The position numbers and the translations under genes were made by a program. Below, one piece after another: positions 36,893-49,799 of a DNA stretch of 64,000 nucleotides. The first letter of the stretch is position 1; every line of letters begins with the position of its first letter. The notes beneath the pieces were generated by a model, which was not told where the DNA came from, searched no databases, and was given only the letters and a program-made list of their open reading frames with translations. The stretch covers positions 2,356,001 through 2,420,000 of the forward strand of contig NC_081336.1 of NCBI RefSeq assembly GCF_022539665.2, written 5' to 3'. This DNA is from Daphnia carinata. Lineage: Eukaryota; Arthropoda; Branchiopoda; Diplostraca; Daphniidae.

Positions 36893-39735
36893 GACATACA
36901 AGGCCAGCACCATCAGCTATCGAAAGAAGAAGAAAAGAAATAAGGGGGATGGGGATAGAGAAGGTATTCACACACATACACACACACGAAAGAGAAGGGG
37001 GAGGTCTCTTGAATGGAGTTTTATCCCTCTCCTCCTCCATGTTGTGTGTGTGTATTTTTTTATTCTGGCCATTTTTATTTTTCGGTGTTTTCTTGAAGGA
37101 AAGGTGTGCTCCCAAGCTCCGCCCATTGTCTACTCTCCTATTGGTCCGCACGTGCCAGCCAACCCCTCTCGGCTTCCATTCGGTTCGAGGCGGAGCTTTG
37201 AAAATGAAAGAAAAAAAAAAAAAGGAATTCAGTTTCGACGCTGTTCGGCTCCTTTTTTTTTTTCTATCTTTTCCATCCCCCACCTACACACACGCGCACG
37301 GCCGTTCGTCTACGTGTATGTGTGTGTGTGTGTGTTAAATGTCGGGATTTTTTGTTTTCGATTGCGTCGGAGAGAGTCCATGGCGAGGATGTGCTCGTTG
37401 TTTGTTTTTCTTTTAATGATGATTGTGTGTTTGTCGAGAAAGAACGACGGCCTTGAACTTGGCAATAAAAAAAAAAAAGACTTGACATTGTCTTGCGCAA
37501 CAGTTATGATTAGGCGATCCTGTGTTATTGAAAAAGGCAGGACGGAGGGCGATGTGATGAGAAATCATGCGGAAGGATGAGAGATTAGCGAGCGCGTAAT
37601 TAAAGCAACGGCAAAAAAATAAAATAGGATTGACCTTGCCTCGTTTCTGAGTACACTGGACGACATCCATCGTTGTCCAATGTGTGCACTAAAAAGAGAA
37701 ATGGTATAATAATATTAAATAATAGCATTTTGACCCAGCGATAAGTGAAAGGTCCGTCAACTTGGGAATGAACTGTTCGCTTTTAACATTCGCTGTTGTG
37801 GGCCACATTCCCACGTGACACTTGCCGGGGTAATGGAGTTCACCTTTCCTTTTTTTTTTTTTTTTGTGGCGTACGTGGACAACATGTGGCTGAATAACAA
37901 TTCACTAGAAAAGAATCAAAAAAAGAATGAGCCAAAAATAGTTGTGCCTAAAAATAGAGCGATTCCAGGTCGGTCACCTTGAACTGTATTTGCACTGTAC
38001 ACATCTTCGTATAGGACGTTTACATATATGCATGCATTATAAGATGTGATCAATTATTTTGTCGCTTTCTCTCTCTCTACGGTAATCTGCTAATTGGGGA
38101 GTGGGGGGGGGGGAGGATATTCTAATCGTGCATTTCCCTGACGTAACGATAATGCACACCAAAGAATGCGTGTTGTTTTTGTTGAGAGTCTATCTGTCTA
38201 GAGGCGACGCGGAGTGAAAGGTAGCCAAACACATTAAGGGCATTTCAACAAATCAATTCCATCATTCGAAGAAAAAAAAATAAATACTGTCGTCTTTTTT
38301 TTTATTGGCATTGTAAAATGATTTTTCAATATTTATTTAAACGAACATTGGCGAAAAGTCAAGTGCTAGACGCGACACTTTTGAAAAGCGGGGGGCCATC
38401 AGAAAGAGATTAACATCAGCTCGTCGGAAGTGAAGGTTTTATTTTTTGTGAACTTTTTTTTTTTAACAACGCAAACGAACCCCCTCTTTGTCTGTGTGGG
38501 GGGGGGGTACTATATCCTCTTTTCACCTTCTCCCATGTTTACAGCTTCCATTAAGACGAGTTATACCTGAGTCGCTTCAACACCTTTGACACGTATCGTC
38601 TTATCTCTTAAACGATGTCGCGCCATCTTTCGTTTCAAAGTGCGATTTCATTTTGTTGTTGTTATTACTATTGAACATGTTTAAATGAATTCGATTATTT
38701 AATCGCACTAAATGATCAGCGGCTTGTCTTTGAACGATATCCGTTTAAATTATTGCATTTTTAGCAAACATTTCGGGCAGGTTATCTCGTACCGATTTTC
38801 TTTTCTTCCTTTTTTTTTTCCTTCTTTTTTTTTTTTTTTTTAATGAATTGTAATTGAAGACACGGCGTGTGTATATAGTCTGTTGTTTGCCATGGCATAG
38901 TATTTAGAACTAGCCCAGACTCAAAATGAGGAAAAAAAAATGTGTCTATATATTAAATTTAACAAAAAAAAAAACAAAAAAAAAAAAGAAAGGTGGGACC
39001 CCCAAAGTTTGGAAGGGCAAAATTAAAGCGGGGGAGGAGGGAGGCGGGAGAGACAGAAAAAGATAAGTGTCTCCTCGGACTAGTACATTTAATATATGTA
39101 TAGAGATGCAGTTCATATTGGCGCCACGCTCCGGCTGCCGCTAAGATATGAAGGTAAAAAAGAAAAGAGTTGGCGGTGGATTGATGCGGATGAGACCCCT
39201 TCTTCTCCTCCGCCCCTTTGCAAGAGACTTCACACACGTACACACGCCCCGTCTTACCCCTGCCGCCGCCGATTTCTCTCTGCCGAAAATAAAAAAAAAA
39301 CTATTTTTTTTTTTTTTTTTTGAACTTAAACAGCGTTTTATTTTATTTTGTTTTCTAAACAATTGATTCGTATCGACTATGTATATTTTTTAAAAAATAA
39401 ATGCTACTGGTGTTGTCAGTAGATTTTGAACCACGCAAAGTTCGAGTATCAAATAAGATGAGGTAAGGGAGAAAAAAAAAAGAAAAAGATGGAAAAGATA
39501 ATTCAGACAAATATGGTACGTTAGAAAGGATCCCCGGTAGCTATAGCTGCTTGAAAGCATGTCGCCCCGGTTAGATGATATATATATTTCTTATTTCTTC
39601 TTTTCTTTTTCTTTTTTTTTAAAGACAATTTTTTTTTTTTTTTTCTTTTTTGTAAAAGGAAAAGAAAATATTTTTATAAAGAGAGTGAGAATCTATTGTG
39701 TTTTTCTTTTTTCCCTTTCCTTTGCTTCTTTTTAT

Positions 39736-39787
39736 ATGTGTATATATATATATATATACATAGAGCGAGCGAGCGAGCGAGAGAGAG
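39736..39787. repeat. (TA)n-(GAGC)n-(GA)n compound microsatellite
   Basis: A TA run at about 39736-39758, then four GAGC units and a short GA run. Confidence 0.85.
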
Positions 39788-41033
39788 AAGTGAAAGACTG
39801 ACGCAGAGGCCGAAGGAGGAGGAGTAGGAGGCGAAAGGTATAAAGGTAGGCGGCCACTGCGCACGTCACCGTGGCGCCAGGCGCACAAGAGAAAAAGAGG
39901 AGAAGGCAAAAGAATAGGAAAAAAGAGTACACAGCCCATCTCCGATGGGGGCCACAACACACAACCTGCAGCCCGGCTATAGGATGTCGGTAGTCAATAC
40001 AAAATGCAAGTGCTCAGGGCTCTAAAAGCCTTCCAGCTATCGGTGCTCGATGGACTGTTTTTTCGTTTTCTTTTTTTCTTTTTTTTTTTTTTTTTTTGAA
40101 GGAATCATCAAAAAAAAAAAAAAAAAAAATTATTTGTTTGGAAATGAGATGTGATGTGAATGGAAATCAAAGAATAGGGAATGATGGCAAACACTTGTAG
40201 TAGGAAATGCTGAATCAAAGAGAGGTGAAACAACTCTTGAATGTTTGCGTCGCACTTTGTATCTTTTCGTGAACGCGCTAACATCCAATATCACCATGAC
40301 GACGTGCTTTTTTTTTTTTTTTTTTCCTGTTTGATTCATCTATTTGATTTGAGGAGCTCGTGCTTTTTTTTCTTTTATTGATGTTTGAAGAGTTTATTGC
40401 ATTGCTAGCGCTGTCTTCAGATTAGGAAATGGAGTTTTTTGCACGCAATAATCTGTTTCTTTTTGGCGAACGAAATGAACGGCATTGTTGAATTTTATTA
40501 GATAGTTTGTAGTGAAACAAAAGCGGTACTTAAAACCAGGGTTCTTGTACGTTTTGAAGCCATGTCGACAGCGTATCAAACAAGTAACGAAACATTCTCA
40601 TTATTCACAACAACAAAAAAATTCGCGAAACGATGGAAATCGAGGCCAGTCGTTACAGACAACAGGCGACTATTTTAAATCGCATTGCGTTTATAATTGA
40701 AATTAAATTCAGACGATCGCGCGCCAATTTCAAAAGAAAAAAAAAGAAAAATTATTCTTACTAGTACGAATGGCGACACGTAACAACTCTGGTCGGGCTG
40801 CACCGTTGCACAGTTCGTGTGCATTCACGCGAGATTCACATTTTCATCACCTGAATTTTCTCATTTCTTTTTTGTTTTTTGTTTTTTATTCCTAACTTTC
40901 AAATCTCCCGCCAGTTTTTTTTTTTTTTCTCTTACGGTTGTCAGCGGTGTCGGGGTGAACGCGTGAAAGTTGGGATGGAAAATGATTTTTTAATGTTCTC
41001 TGTTTTACCTCAAAAAAAAAAAAAAGAAGAAAC

Positions 41034-41064
<31 letters not shown>

Positions 41065-41758
41065 GAAGCGTCGATGTGCCGCCGTTGACTCGTTTAACCT
41101 TTTTCCACTTGTGTTTTTTTTTTCTTCTTCTTCTTCTTCTTCTTCGGGTCGAAAGATCGGGCCCGACGTTGGGTCAAACCTTGCCGTGTCTTCAGTCAAC
41201 TTCCCCCCCCCCCCCCCTCGGTTTCCAACCAGAAATAAAAGGGCGTGACACGATCATCAGTGTGTCGTCGACATCCGTCCATCTTTGATGGGACATATCA
41301 ATTTTTCTAGCTTTGTTTTTATTATTCGCGAAACGAAAATCAAAATGGACATGTCTTTCAAATACGATTTCCGTTAGACTGGTCTTGTGTAAACGTGACT
41401 TGGCGTGAGATGCCTATCCCTTTTGTGTGTCTACGGCCGCGAGGCATTTTGCTGCCGTATCAATCGGCCAAGCACGATCGGTAGTCGTATATTATAATAT
41501 CACATATAAAATAGGGGAGAATAAAAGAGAGAAAGAAAAAAAAAAAAAAAAAGAGGTCAAACAAGCTGTATTACTATTGAACTCACGGTATATTTTTCTT
41601 TTCTTTCTTTTTTTTTTTGTGTGTGTGTTCCAGCTATACCTGCATGATTATTATATATGTATACGCCATCAGATCTACATACACTCTAGCGCTCCCGTCA
41701 GCTATACAACGGCAAAAGAATGAAGAGTCTGCGTTTTCTATGTGTATGTATCCATCAG

Positions 41759-41759
<1 letters not shown>

Positions 41760-41789
<30 letters not shown>
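41760..41789. repeat. (TA)n microsatellite
   Basis: About 15 uninterrupted TA units, the longest AT-alternating run in the window. Confidence 0.9.
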
Positions 41790-41794
<5 letters not shown>

Positions 41795-43823
41795 CGTGAA
41801 TCACGATGCAATAATAACGGCCATATACAGACAGGTATATAATAGACTTCCAGCTCTCTTGGTGTGTTGTATCTACTGCAATCTCAAGACAGGTAGCTTG
41901 CAGGTGTGTACCGTTTTTCTTTTCCCCTTTATTTATTTTTATTTTGCGAAAACAAAAAAAAAAAAAAAACATTTGAAAGACGTTCTTTTTTTTTTCCCAT
42001 ATGTGGCAAGGGAGCGAATAAGATAAAAAAAAAATCAAGTGGAAAATGTGTTCCCTCTGTGCGATCTTGTTCGTTTATCGACGTTAACTAAACAGTTCAT
42101 TTTTGCGTATTACTCGCTGGAGAATGAGGACGATGCAATAACGATTTTTGCTTTTTGCTTTTTTTTTTTTTTTTTTTTTTTTCAGTGGTTCGTAGTTGGT
42201 AGAGAATGTGGAAGGAGAGGGACACTGTGGCGTAAGAAAGCAATTATAGGCAAGTCAACGACGAAACGAATACATAAAAGAAAAAAGGGCGAAACGAAAG
42301 AGTCCCCTGTGTTTGACCCGCAGGAGTGACCCCGCCATTTCCTCCACGCCACCGACTTTCTTTTAACCGAACCAACCGAAAGCTCCTCCCATTTTATCCA
42401 GATATTTTTTCTTTTTCTTTTTCTTGGATCGCCATCTACCCATTTTTTTTTTTTTCTTTTTCTTTTTTTTTTTTTTTTTTGGACACCTTGTGATTTTTTT
42501 TTTTTTAAAGGTAAAGAGAACAACTTTTTTGTGTGTCTGTTGCTTTGCGATTCTTTTTTTTCACTACAACCGACACTCCCACTCGCTCCCGGTACGTCCA
42601 TCCCATCCGACAGGGTAGGATTATTTGGCAGTACAGTTGCGTAGTCGAATCTGCATACGTGCACGCAATAGAAGGTAAACATACACACCTGGACCGGTGA
42701 GAGAGAGGGGGGGCAAGTACATGGTAATTGCAAATTCAAATCAACCTGTCGTTCGCGATTCTCTCTTTTTTTTTCTTTTCTTTTTTTTTTTTAGTGGAAA
42801 CCAACACGGCAGTATCAAATAGCTTCGGGAATGATGTGAATGGCATCAATGAAATAATGGAATTTTTTATTTCATGGGTCATATTCGTTTTTGCAGGAAA
42901 AAACTAAACAAACATTGTATTTCAGTCATCTTTTACATAATTCGAATGGATTAATTTTAGATTAAAACTAATATATCGAGCTCTGTGTTTGTCCTTTCGT
43001 TCGTTTCTCTTCTTTCTTTTTGGCACGGCAATGTTATTTTTGAATTGTTTCTCCCTCCACTGTTATGTGTAGCGTCTTTGGTTTGATCAAATATCGTGCT
43101 GCATTTTTCACAAAAAAATAGAGGTAATGATTATCGTCAGTAGAAATCTACTTATAAAAATTCAAATGGGATTCATTCATGTTTATCTCTTTTTTTTTCG
43201 ATCGGGGGGATTTCCCTGGACGACCTCAGAAATGTTGGCGTACAATAGATTTCAGTCCGTACAGCTAACAGCAACAACATTAAACGATAAAACGTCGATG
43301 TATTTACACCTTTTAAGGGGGTAGATTTAACTCATTTTTTTTTTTGTTTTTTTTTGTTTTTTTTTGTTTTTTTTTTTGCTTGCGTTTCTTAATTTTAATC
43401 TTCTTTTTTTTTCTCCCTTTGGCTTATGGTTTACCTGTTATTGCTACACATTGGAACGCGAACGCCATCTAATAGTAGAATGAAACACTAATCGCGGGAT
43501 TTACAAAAATGCAGACGATACAGCCATCTAACGGCCAAATATTTATCGATCGCAATTGACGAACGTATAAATCGATTCGAGATGAATTTCGCACTAAATT
43601 CAACCCAAAAGTACAAATTTTAAAAATCAGAAAACCCTTGATGGGCGTAGTGATTTGCACATGACATGTATGAATGAAATGGACGATTTTTTTTCTTCCC
43701 TTTTAAACAATTTCACGTCATTTTTCTTTCGTTGCCTGTGTCCGTCGGAAAGGACGTGCGTCTCTGCGATGTTAAACACGGAGATGAAAGAGCTCGTCCA
43801 CCACTACTTTTCACCTTTGACAG

Positions 43824-43938
43824 TCATCTGACTCTACCCGATGGCGACCGCAAGTGAGAACGACTGATGTAACCCGTCCTAAGATCGACAGGTGCCGTTG
43901 TCGGCAATCCTGGATGATGATTCAAGTGTCTGCCCCAT
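43824..43938 (-). CDS. SLC35F-like gene, last coding exon
   Basis: Found by reading past the in-frame TAA TAG that follows LTRLLR in exon 10. That stop overlaps a good donor (CTCAG/GTAATA at 44086/44085), and a CTCTAG acceptor at 43940-43939 joins in phase to complete Arg and encode WGRHLNHHPG...SGRVR, 37 residues, then TGA at 43824-43826. The total coding length stays divisible by three. The tail is rich in Arg and Ser. Confidence 0.8.
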
Positions 43939-45218
43939 CTAGAGTCATGACATAATTAAACAGTTATTAAAAAAAAAAAAAAAAAAAATTATAATCATAA
44001 TTAACAACCGGTTCGAAGGAAATGATGGGGAAAAAAAATAGGCAAAAAAGAAATGTATCTATGTGACTCAATGGTCAGCTATTACCTGAGCAGGCGTGTT
44101 AGGTAATCGGGCCAGTTCTCCGGCAAGAGGACCAATAGGAATCCGTTGACAATCATGATGGTGCCGGCCAGTTTCATGCCTTCGAACACGACTCCGTTGA
44201 GGTTGACGTCCAACACTAAACAAACCGAAAAAGAAAAGGAAAAGAAGGGGGGAAAAAAAAAATACTATTTTTGAAAAGCCCGCACATTTTCGAGTGTCAT
44301 TGTTGTGATTTTTGTTTTTCCCCTTCGTTTGGCCACGCTTTCTAAAAATGAACATTCTCGAAACTTTCACCTGCAGAGACGGGAATGGCCAATACCAGAC
44401 CAAGATGAATAAAGACCTCGTAGGTTAGAGCCGGTCCAAAGTTGCCCAGCAAGTTAGCCGCTGTGGTTTGTTTCAACATAAAATACGAGAAAACTCTTTA
44501 GTAAAAACAAAAAAATAACATTTCAGAAATCGAAAACGTTCGACGAAGAGGGGATACATAAAAGGCTTTACCGAGAGAGAGCGATCCAGCGATGGCCAGC
44601 GGGATCCAAGGCACTCGATTCCAGGTAATGGCCTCGAGCCCGGTAAAGTGCAACAACAAAACGACGGGCCACAATAAGATGATGTTGAGGAGGCCAATCA
44701 ACGAGAAGAAGAACGACACCTGGCCGTAAGTCGCTTCGCCGAAAATCCTCTTGAACGACACCTAGACACGATTGTTAAAAAAAAAAAAAAAAAAGATCAC
44801 GTTAATCTCATCAGGCAAAGAGAAACTACTAAACATTTGTACTTTGTAAACTGCGGATCCGGCGGATGCGGCGGCTGCCAATACGACCCCGCCCAGGGTA
44901 GGAGATCGCGTTATACCGTCCATGTAAGCTAGCAGGGCTATGCCCGTGTTGCACAGGATAACTGCCACGATCTAAAACCAATTTTTAAAAATTATTATTC
45001 ATCAGGAGCTGTTTGAAAATAATGGAAAATATACTCGTAACCCGACGAACTGATCGTGGAGGACGACCCAAGATAAGAGGTAGACGAAAGAGACGTTGGT
45101 GGCGAAGAGGGCCATGACATCCGTCGCGTCCAGCACGCTCAGCGCGTACATGTACATCCAGTTAGTTACGACCCAGAGGAGACAAAAGAGGCAGCAGCGT
45201 CCGATAAAAGTCCCTACA

Positions 45219-45265
<47 letters not shown>

Positions 45266-48200
45266 TTTCATTGAACTTAGAATGAAGTTGGGCATCAAAA
45301 TTGATTAGGTAGTTTGACATACCTAATGTGAAGCCTTTGTCTCGGAAGGCCAGGACGGAGTCTCTGAGCTCGGCGGCCAATTGGCGCGGCCCGAATCGCC
45401 CGCTAAACAGGCAACAAATAGCGTAGAGCGGCAAGAAGAGCGACGTCCAGGCCGTCATGGTCCAGGTGCTGAAAAATGACGCGCTGTACGTGTACTCTTC
45501 GCCGAGCGGTTTCTCTGGCTCTTGTTGATGTTCTCCAGACTTTTATTTTTATTTTTGTTTTTAAAGAGAAAAAGAGAAATGTGATGCATTGACGTTCATA
45601 AATCTAGTTTTAAAAGCTAGGACCTTAATTCGCAGGAATTTTTTCCCCTCACATTTCTGCACGCAAAATAGCCATTTATTTGCATACTCTTTTTGTCTAC
45701 TGCCTCCCCCCAGTCTAGGTAAAAAAAAAAAAGAAAAAAAAAAAAGTTTGCTGTGTTTCGCTCTATTTTTACGCGCATCACTGCGAAACTCTTTTGATGA
45801 GAACTGGCCACTGTGCATAACTGGCCCTAAGGCGTTTCACGTCCTCGTGACGATCGACGCGACTCACGCCAACCGGCTGGTCGATGTCCGATGGTTGGCA
45901 GTTTTCTGTTTGTTCCCCCCCCCCCCCCCCCCCCAAAAAAAGTCAAACAATGTTCAATTGTTTTCTTTTTTCTTTTCTCCCGGTACTTTGGGTCCCCCCC
46001 CCCCTCCTGCGATTTTCCTATTCTTATAAACGAGAATTTTCATATGGGGGAACTTACATCATCGAAACTGTGATGATAAAGGTCGAAGTAAATGGGGGTA
46101 GTGATGGCGCTGGTGGCGGCTACCGTCGGCGTTACGGTTGAATGGTTGGCGTCGCTGTCGTCCGTGGGCTGGACGACCAAGACTGCGGCCACGTGATGGA
46201 CGGTGCGGAAAGTGGATTTGAGTAGATGGGTAGCGCCCACCCAAGCTGCCGACACGCTGCACATAATCACGACACCCCATATCGACTAGTTGCGGCGGTA
46301 AAGGCAAATATTATTTGATTTAAAACATTTTTGAAAAAATGTATTCTTGTGTTTCTGTTTACTTTGCGCACGCGTTCGTGACAACAGCGACGTAGGAATG
46401 ACGATTGAGGTGTAGTGGCAGGCGTTGGGGGTGAAGAACCGGTCGAACCCGTCGTAGCTGTTCCTGTTGCTGTAATCCACATTTAAATATGGCGCCAATC
46501 AATTTCAATTTCAAATAGGGAAACACCAAAAAACTAAAATCGGGTCGATTTTTAACGTCTCTGGGATTTCGTATCGATTCACGGCGTTCTTGAAGTCACC
46601 TCCCCTTCTTGATTTAACCTCATGAATTCCAGCTAGACAAAACAAATCCAGCAATTGCGCACACACACTAGGAGATGACACGCGTGTAACTTCCTGACGA
46701 CCTTCGGAAAAAGCTTTTTTTTTTTTTGACGTCCATACGAGGAAGACAATATGACGACGTCGACGTAATGGCATCATCAAATGTCAAACGAAAACAAAAG
46801 AGAGTACGCATACGCGTACTCTTTTGTTTCGCCCCCGTTCGTAGATCTTACGAACGGGGGCGAACGGTGATACGCACTGAGGTTTGCAAATCGCTTGGAA
46901 TACGCGGGGGGGGGGATTCAATTATTGATTTTTGCAACTGTCTTTGACATGTTCGTTGCGCTAGAGATTGAAGAAAAAGAATCAAATCGTATCGTATGCC
47001 AATTTAGCGCGTAGACATCAAAATAAGGCTTGCATCGGATACGTATCAAAAGACTATCTCTTGTACGTTCGTAATCGCGATTTTATGTTTCTCCTTTGCA
47101 TTTCAATTGGGATTTGTTTTTCTCTGATGGAAATGAATCCCCCTCCCCCCTGCGCCAAACGATTTTTATCAAGAAACGGGGCATGTCTTCTCATTAGCCA
47201 ACGGTTGGAAACACACAGTTGTCGTGGTAACGGGCGCCCACCGTGATGACACACGGGTTGCCCGGCATCGGTAAACAGGCGGAACGGTGCAAGTCGTAGC
47301 TTTATAATGAACGTTTCTTGCAACTCTTTTCAGCCGCAAAAAAACCAATTCATTTCGTTTCTTAAGGACTTTAGGGTGATCTTCGTTCGTTTCTATGCCA
47401 GTTGCCGTTTGACATTTAAGATGGTCCCTATTCAAAACGAATGGCAAAATTATTGATTCAAAGTTGATTAGCGGCTAATTGAGAATTGAACCGACGGATG
47501 AAGAGAATGTCTACACGAAGGTAGTGTGTGTGTGTGTGTGTGTGTCGCGGACGAACGAGATAATGTGAAAAAGAGCAAAGAAAAAAAAAATTCGGGACAG
47601 GGCCAGGCATTAGGGCGTGATGACAATTAAAACAGTGGAACCGTGAAATTAGAGACGAGCTCCTTGTTTTTGGCTGTCGGTGCCGCTACCGTCTCTTGAT
47701 GTCTGAATGTGTGTGTGTGTGTGTTTGTGGGAGACGGGATGTATGGATGTTCAACTTTTCTTTTTTCTTTTTTTTTTCTTCCTTGAAGGGCTCATCTCTA
47801 TTGATCGGCTTATTGTTTTCTTCCTTCCTCCTACGTATATTTCTTTCTTTTTTTTTTTTTTTTTTATTCAGTGGGAAAAACAAAATCATTTTCATTCGTC
47901 TGGGAAATGGCCGACTGCACTCGAGATCCGTTATGACAGACCCTTAAAAAAAGGAAAAAGAAAAAGAAAAACTCAGCGCACCCTCAGGCGAAATTAGCGC
48001 ATTTTGTCCTTTCTTTCGCTGTCCCATTTTTTGTATATTTAAAGCTTGCGTGTCGGTTTTTGTCCCGCACAATTTTTTATGGCGATTTTCTTTTCTTTAA
48101 TCAAAACATTGTTCACGTATTTAAAAAAAAAAAAAAACCAGTGTTGATTTTTTATTAACAGTCGTCCGGATGACGTTCAATGCAAGTGGGACGATGAATC

Positions 48201-49214
48201 ACGGCAGTTGTCGCATTATTGAATATTATCGGGTTTCCGTGTGACGTTCTAACCGGTCTCGATGGCCTTCTCTGGGGATTCTATGCATATAAGATGTGAC
48301 TGTCGATAAAAAGTGGGCCGCCATGTTGATTGAAAAATCGTCGCGTCAGCTGTACAATGTCTCTTACGCATTTATTCGTACTGTACGAGACATCGTGTGA
48401 CGCCATAGATATCTATCGTGTCCTCCTCCCCCTCCCGCTACCCACCAATAAATACTACACGCACTCACGCAGGCATAAATATATGCACGGACTTGTTTTG
48501 TACCACGTTCAAATTGAGTCTCTACATTATTGACTGCAGTTCTTTCGGGGCTTCGTTTTGGCTGTCGAGCCCTTGTAGCAACAGCATGCGCTGACAAGTT
48601 ATGGCGCTCGTTGCTTGACTCGCGTACGTGTAGCAACACTGGCCATAATTGAATTTGCAGTCTGTTCTGACCACTGTACGTCTCTTAGCCCCCTTTTTTT
48701 TTTTGCAATTGTTACGTTTGAAAAGAAGTTTCCTATTTTCCACGCTTTTTTTTTGTGTGTGTGTGTCTTTTGTTTGGTCTTATTTGAAAAGCGCTCTCTG
48801 CTTAATATTAGGACCACGAAAACTATTAGAGGCGGAGCTAAAAAAAAAAGTTTTGCCGGCCGCAAACAACAAAGTGCTTTATAGATCCACCGGTGTCGCC
48901 TTTTAGACGCTCTTGTGATGCACATCAATAAATAAACGATAGCTGTTGTAAGAGTCTATAGCCCCCTCTCCCCCTCCCCACGTAGTATACTATCCGAGAG
49001 CATGTGTGGCTAGGCTACACTATTTAAGAGTCCCGACTTTCCAGTAATGGCGTCGAACTTTGGGAGATCGATAGTCAGTCTCTTTTCTCTCGTTTTGCTT
49101 CCGAAAAAAGAAATACATATTTGTACAAGCCAATATCTAAAGACTTTTGCCGTTCAAACTCGCAGCCATTTGGTCGGTACAAGAGATAACGTTCGAAACA
49201 AAAATCCAATAATA

Positions 49215-49246
<32 letters not shown>

Positions 49247-49799
49247 AAGTCGTTTCCATTTATCATCTCACCATCTACTGGTACTGTTAATGACGTAGTG
49301 ACGTCATTGGGGGCAGTCGTAGCTGCCGTCGTCTCTGCTGCCTCGAGAGCTACGATGCTCTCGAGAGTACCTCCATTGACAGCCGTTGTTGGACCACGAC
49401 TCGCATTATCACCGCTGGCAGCAGCCAGCCCTTTATTCTTGTTCTTGAAACTGAGACTGATTCTTCCGGCAGGAATGGACGTCAATTCCGACTGCACGAG
49501 CATACAAAAATATGGAGAGAAATATTAAAAAAAAAAAAAAAAAAAAAATGGGTTGTATTTTTATAGGAAAAATACTTGGGAAAAAAAAAAGGAAATACCA
49601 GGTGAGTCGTTTCGTCTGTAACGACAACTGACGGTGTCTTGGGCCTCCTAGTTTCACGTTTGATGGATAAAAGGGAAGCCAACGAGCGTCGTTGTTGCTG
49701 GTTGACGGGCGATGATCCCGTCGTCGTACCGTCCAGCTGTTGTCCCGGTGTGCTGTTAGCTAATTCGGCGGTCAGCTGTTGTTCAGCCTCTTCATCCAT
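43824..49799 (-). CDS. SLC35F3/F4-like solute carrier (drug/metabolite transporter superfamily)
   Basis: Polytopic membrane transporter of the SLC35F group; human SLC35F3 is a putative thiamine transporter, but the substrate here is unknown. Eleven coding exons: 49799-49599, 49491-49272, 46469-46363, 46285-46058, 45539-45323, 45213-45035, 44971-44843, 44761-44572, 44460-44371, 44215-44086 and 43938-43824. All are GT-AG with matching phases and total 601 aa. The first ~165 residues are hydrophilic and Ser/Thr-rich; hydrophobic helices follow, with family motifs LSVLDATDVMALFATN, VYLLSWVVL, GIALLAYMDG, GSAVYK, FGPALTYE and LPENWPDYLTRLLR. The last exon adds WGRH... and ends RTGYISRSHLRSPSGRVR. 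The ATG at 49799 opens MDEEAEQQ. The acceptor of exon 5 (AAAATAAAAG) is purine-rich and weak-looking but is required by the frame. Family assignment is confident; F3 versus F4 is not resolved. Confidence 0.9.
45223..45263. repeat. T41 homopolymer in a short SLC35F intron
   Basis: A 41-nt T run makes up over a third of the 109-nt intron between exons 5 and 6. On the coding (minus) strand it is A41, lying upstream of the acceptor where a pyrimidine tract would be expected. Confidence 0.9.
45540..46057 (-). other. SLC35F-like gene intron 4
   Basis: 518 nt. The donor GAT/GTAAGT is strong and the acceptor AAAATAAAAG is atypical. Contains a C20 run (45915-45934, plus strand) and no coding potential. 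Confidence 0.75.
46470..49271 (-). other. SLC35F-like gene intron 2
   Basis: 2802 nt. The donor is GATG/GTGAGA (49272/49271) and the acceptor is GATTACAG (46471-46470). It contains a TG run (about 47523-47545) and the pair of strong hairpins at 46789-46864. Large parts (46740-47480, 48170-48620) are free of homopolymers. No open frame looks like a gene. Confidence 0.8.
46789..46864. repeat. Two adjacent strong hairpins
   Basis: Hairpin 1 runs from 46789 to 46831: about 19 pairs around a 4-nt loop (46810-46813), with small bulges at 46801-46802 or nearby and at 46791. Hairpin 2 has perfect 16-nt arms, TTCGCCCCCGTTCGTA (46828-46843) and its reverse complement (46849-46864), around GATCT. The outer bases TTCG at 46828-46831 are used by both. 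No known RNA family is recognised. Confidence 0.85.

Larger units (their letters stand above)
36140..43823. other. Non-coding region upstream of Dll, to the 3' end of the SLC35F gene
   Basis: About 7.7 kb with no supported coding sequence. It should contain the Dll 5' UTR and promoter (near 36140 and above) and the 3' UTR of the SLC35F-like gene (below 43823). Repeats include a T28-type tract at 36336-36364, TG at 36722-36743, CA at 36861-36889, TA at 39736-39758, GAGC at 39764-39787 and TA at 41760-41789. Relatively repeat-free segments lie at about 37640-38270, 38560-38790, 40380-40860 and 43430-43680. Given Dll's role as a developmental regulator these are reasonable enhancer candidates, but I recognise no specific site. 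An ATTAAA on the minus strand at 43399-43394 is a possible variant poly(A) signal for the transporter. Confidence 0.55.

Noticed and set aside
44085-44090. End of the transporter at the in-frame TAA TAG after LLR
   Set aside because: A phase-matched downstream exon with family-like sequence makes splicing at the overlapping donor the better model, though intron retention remains possible.
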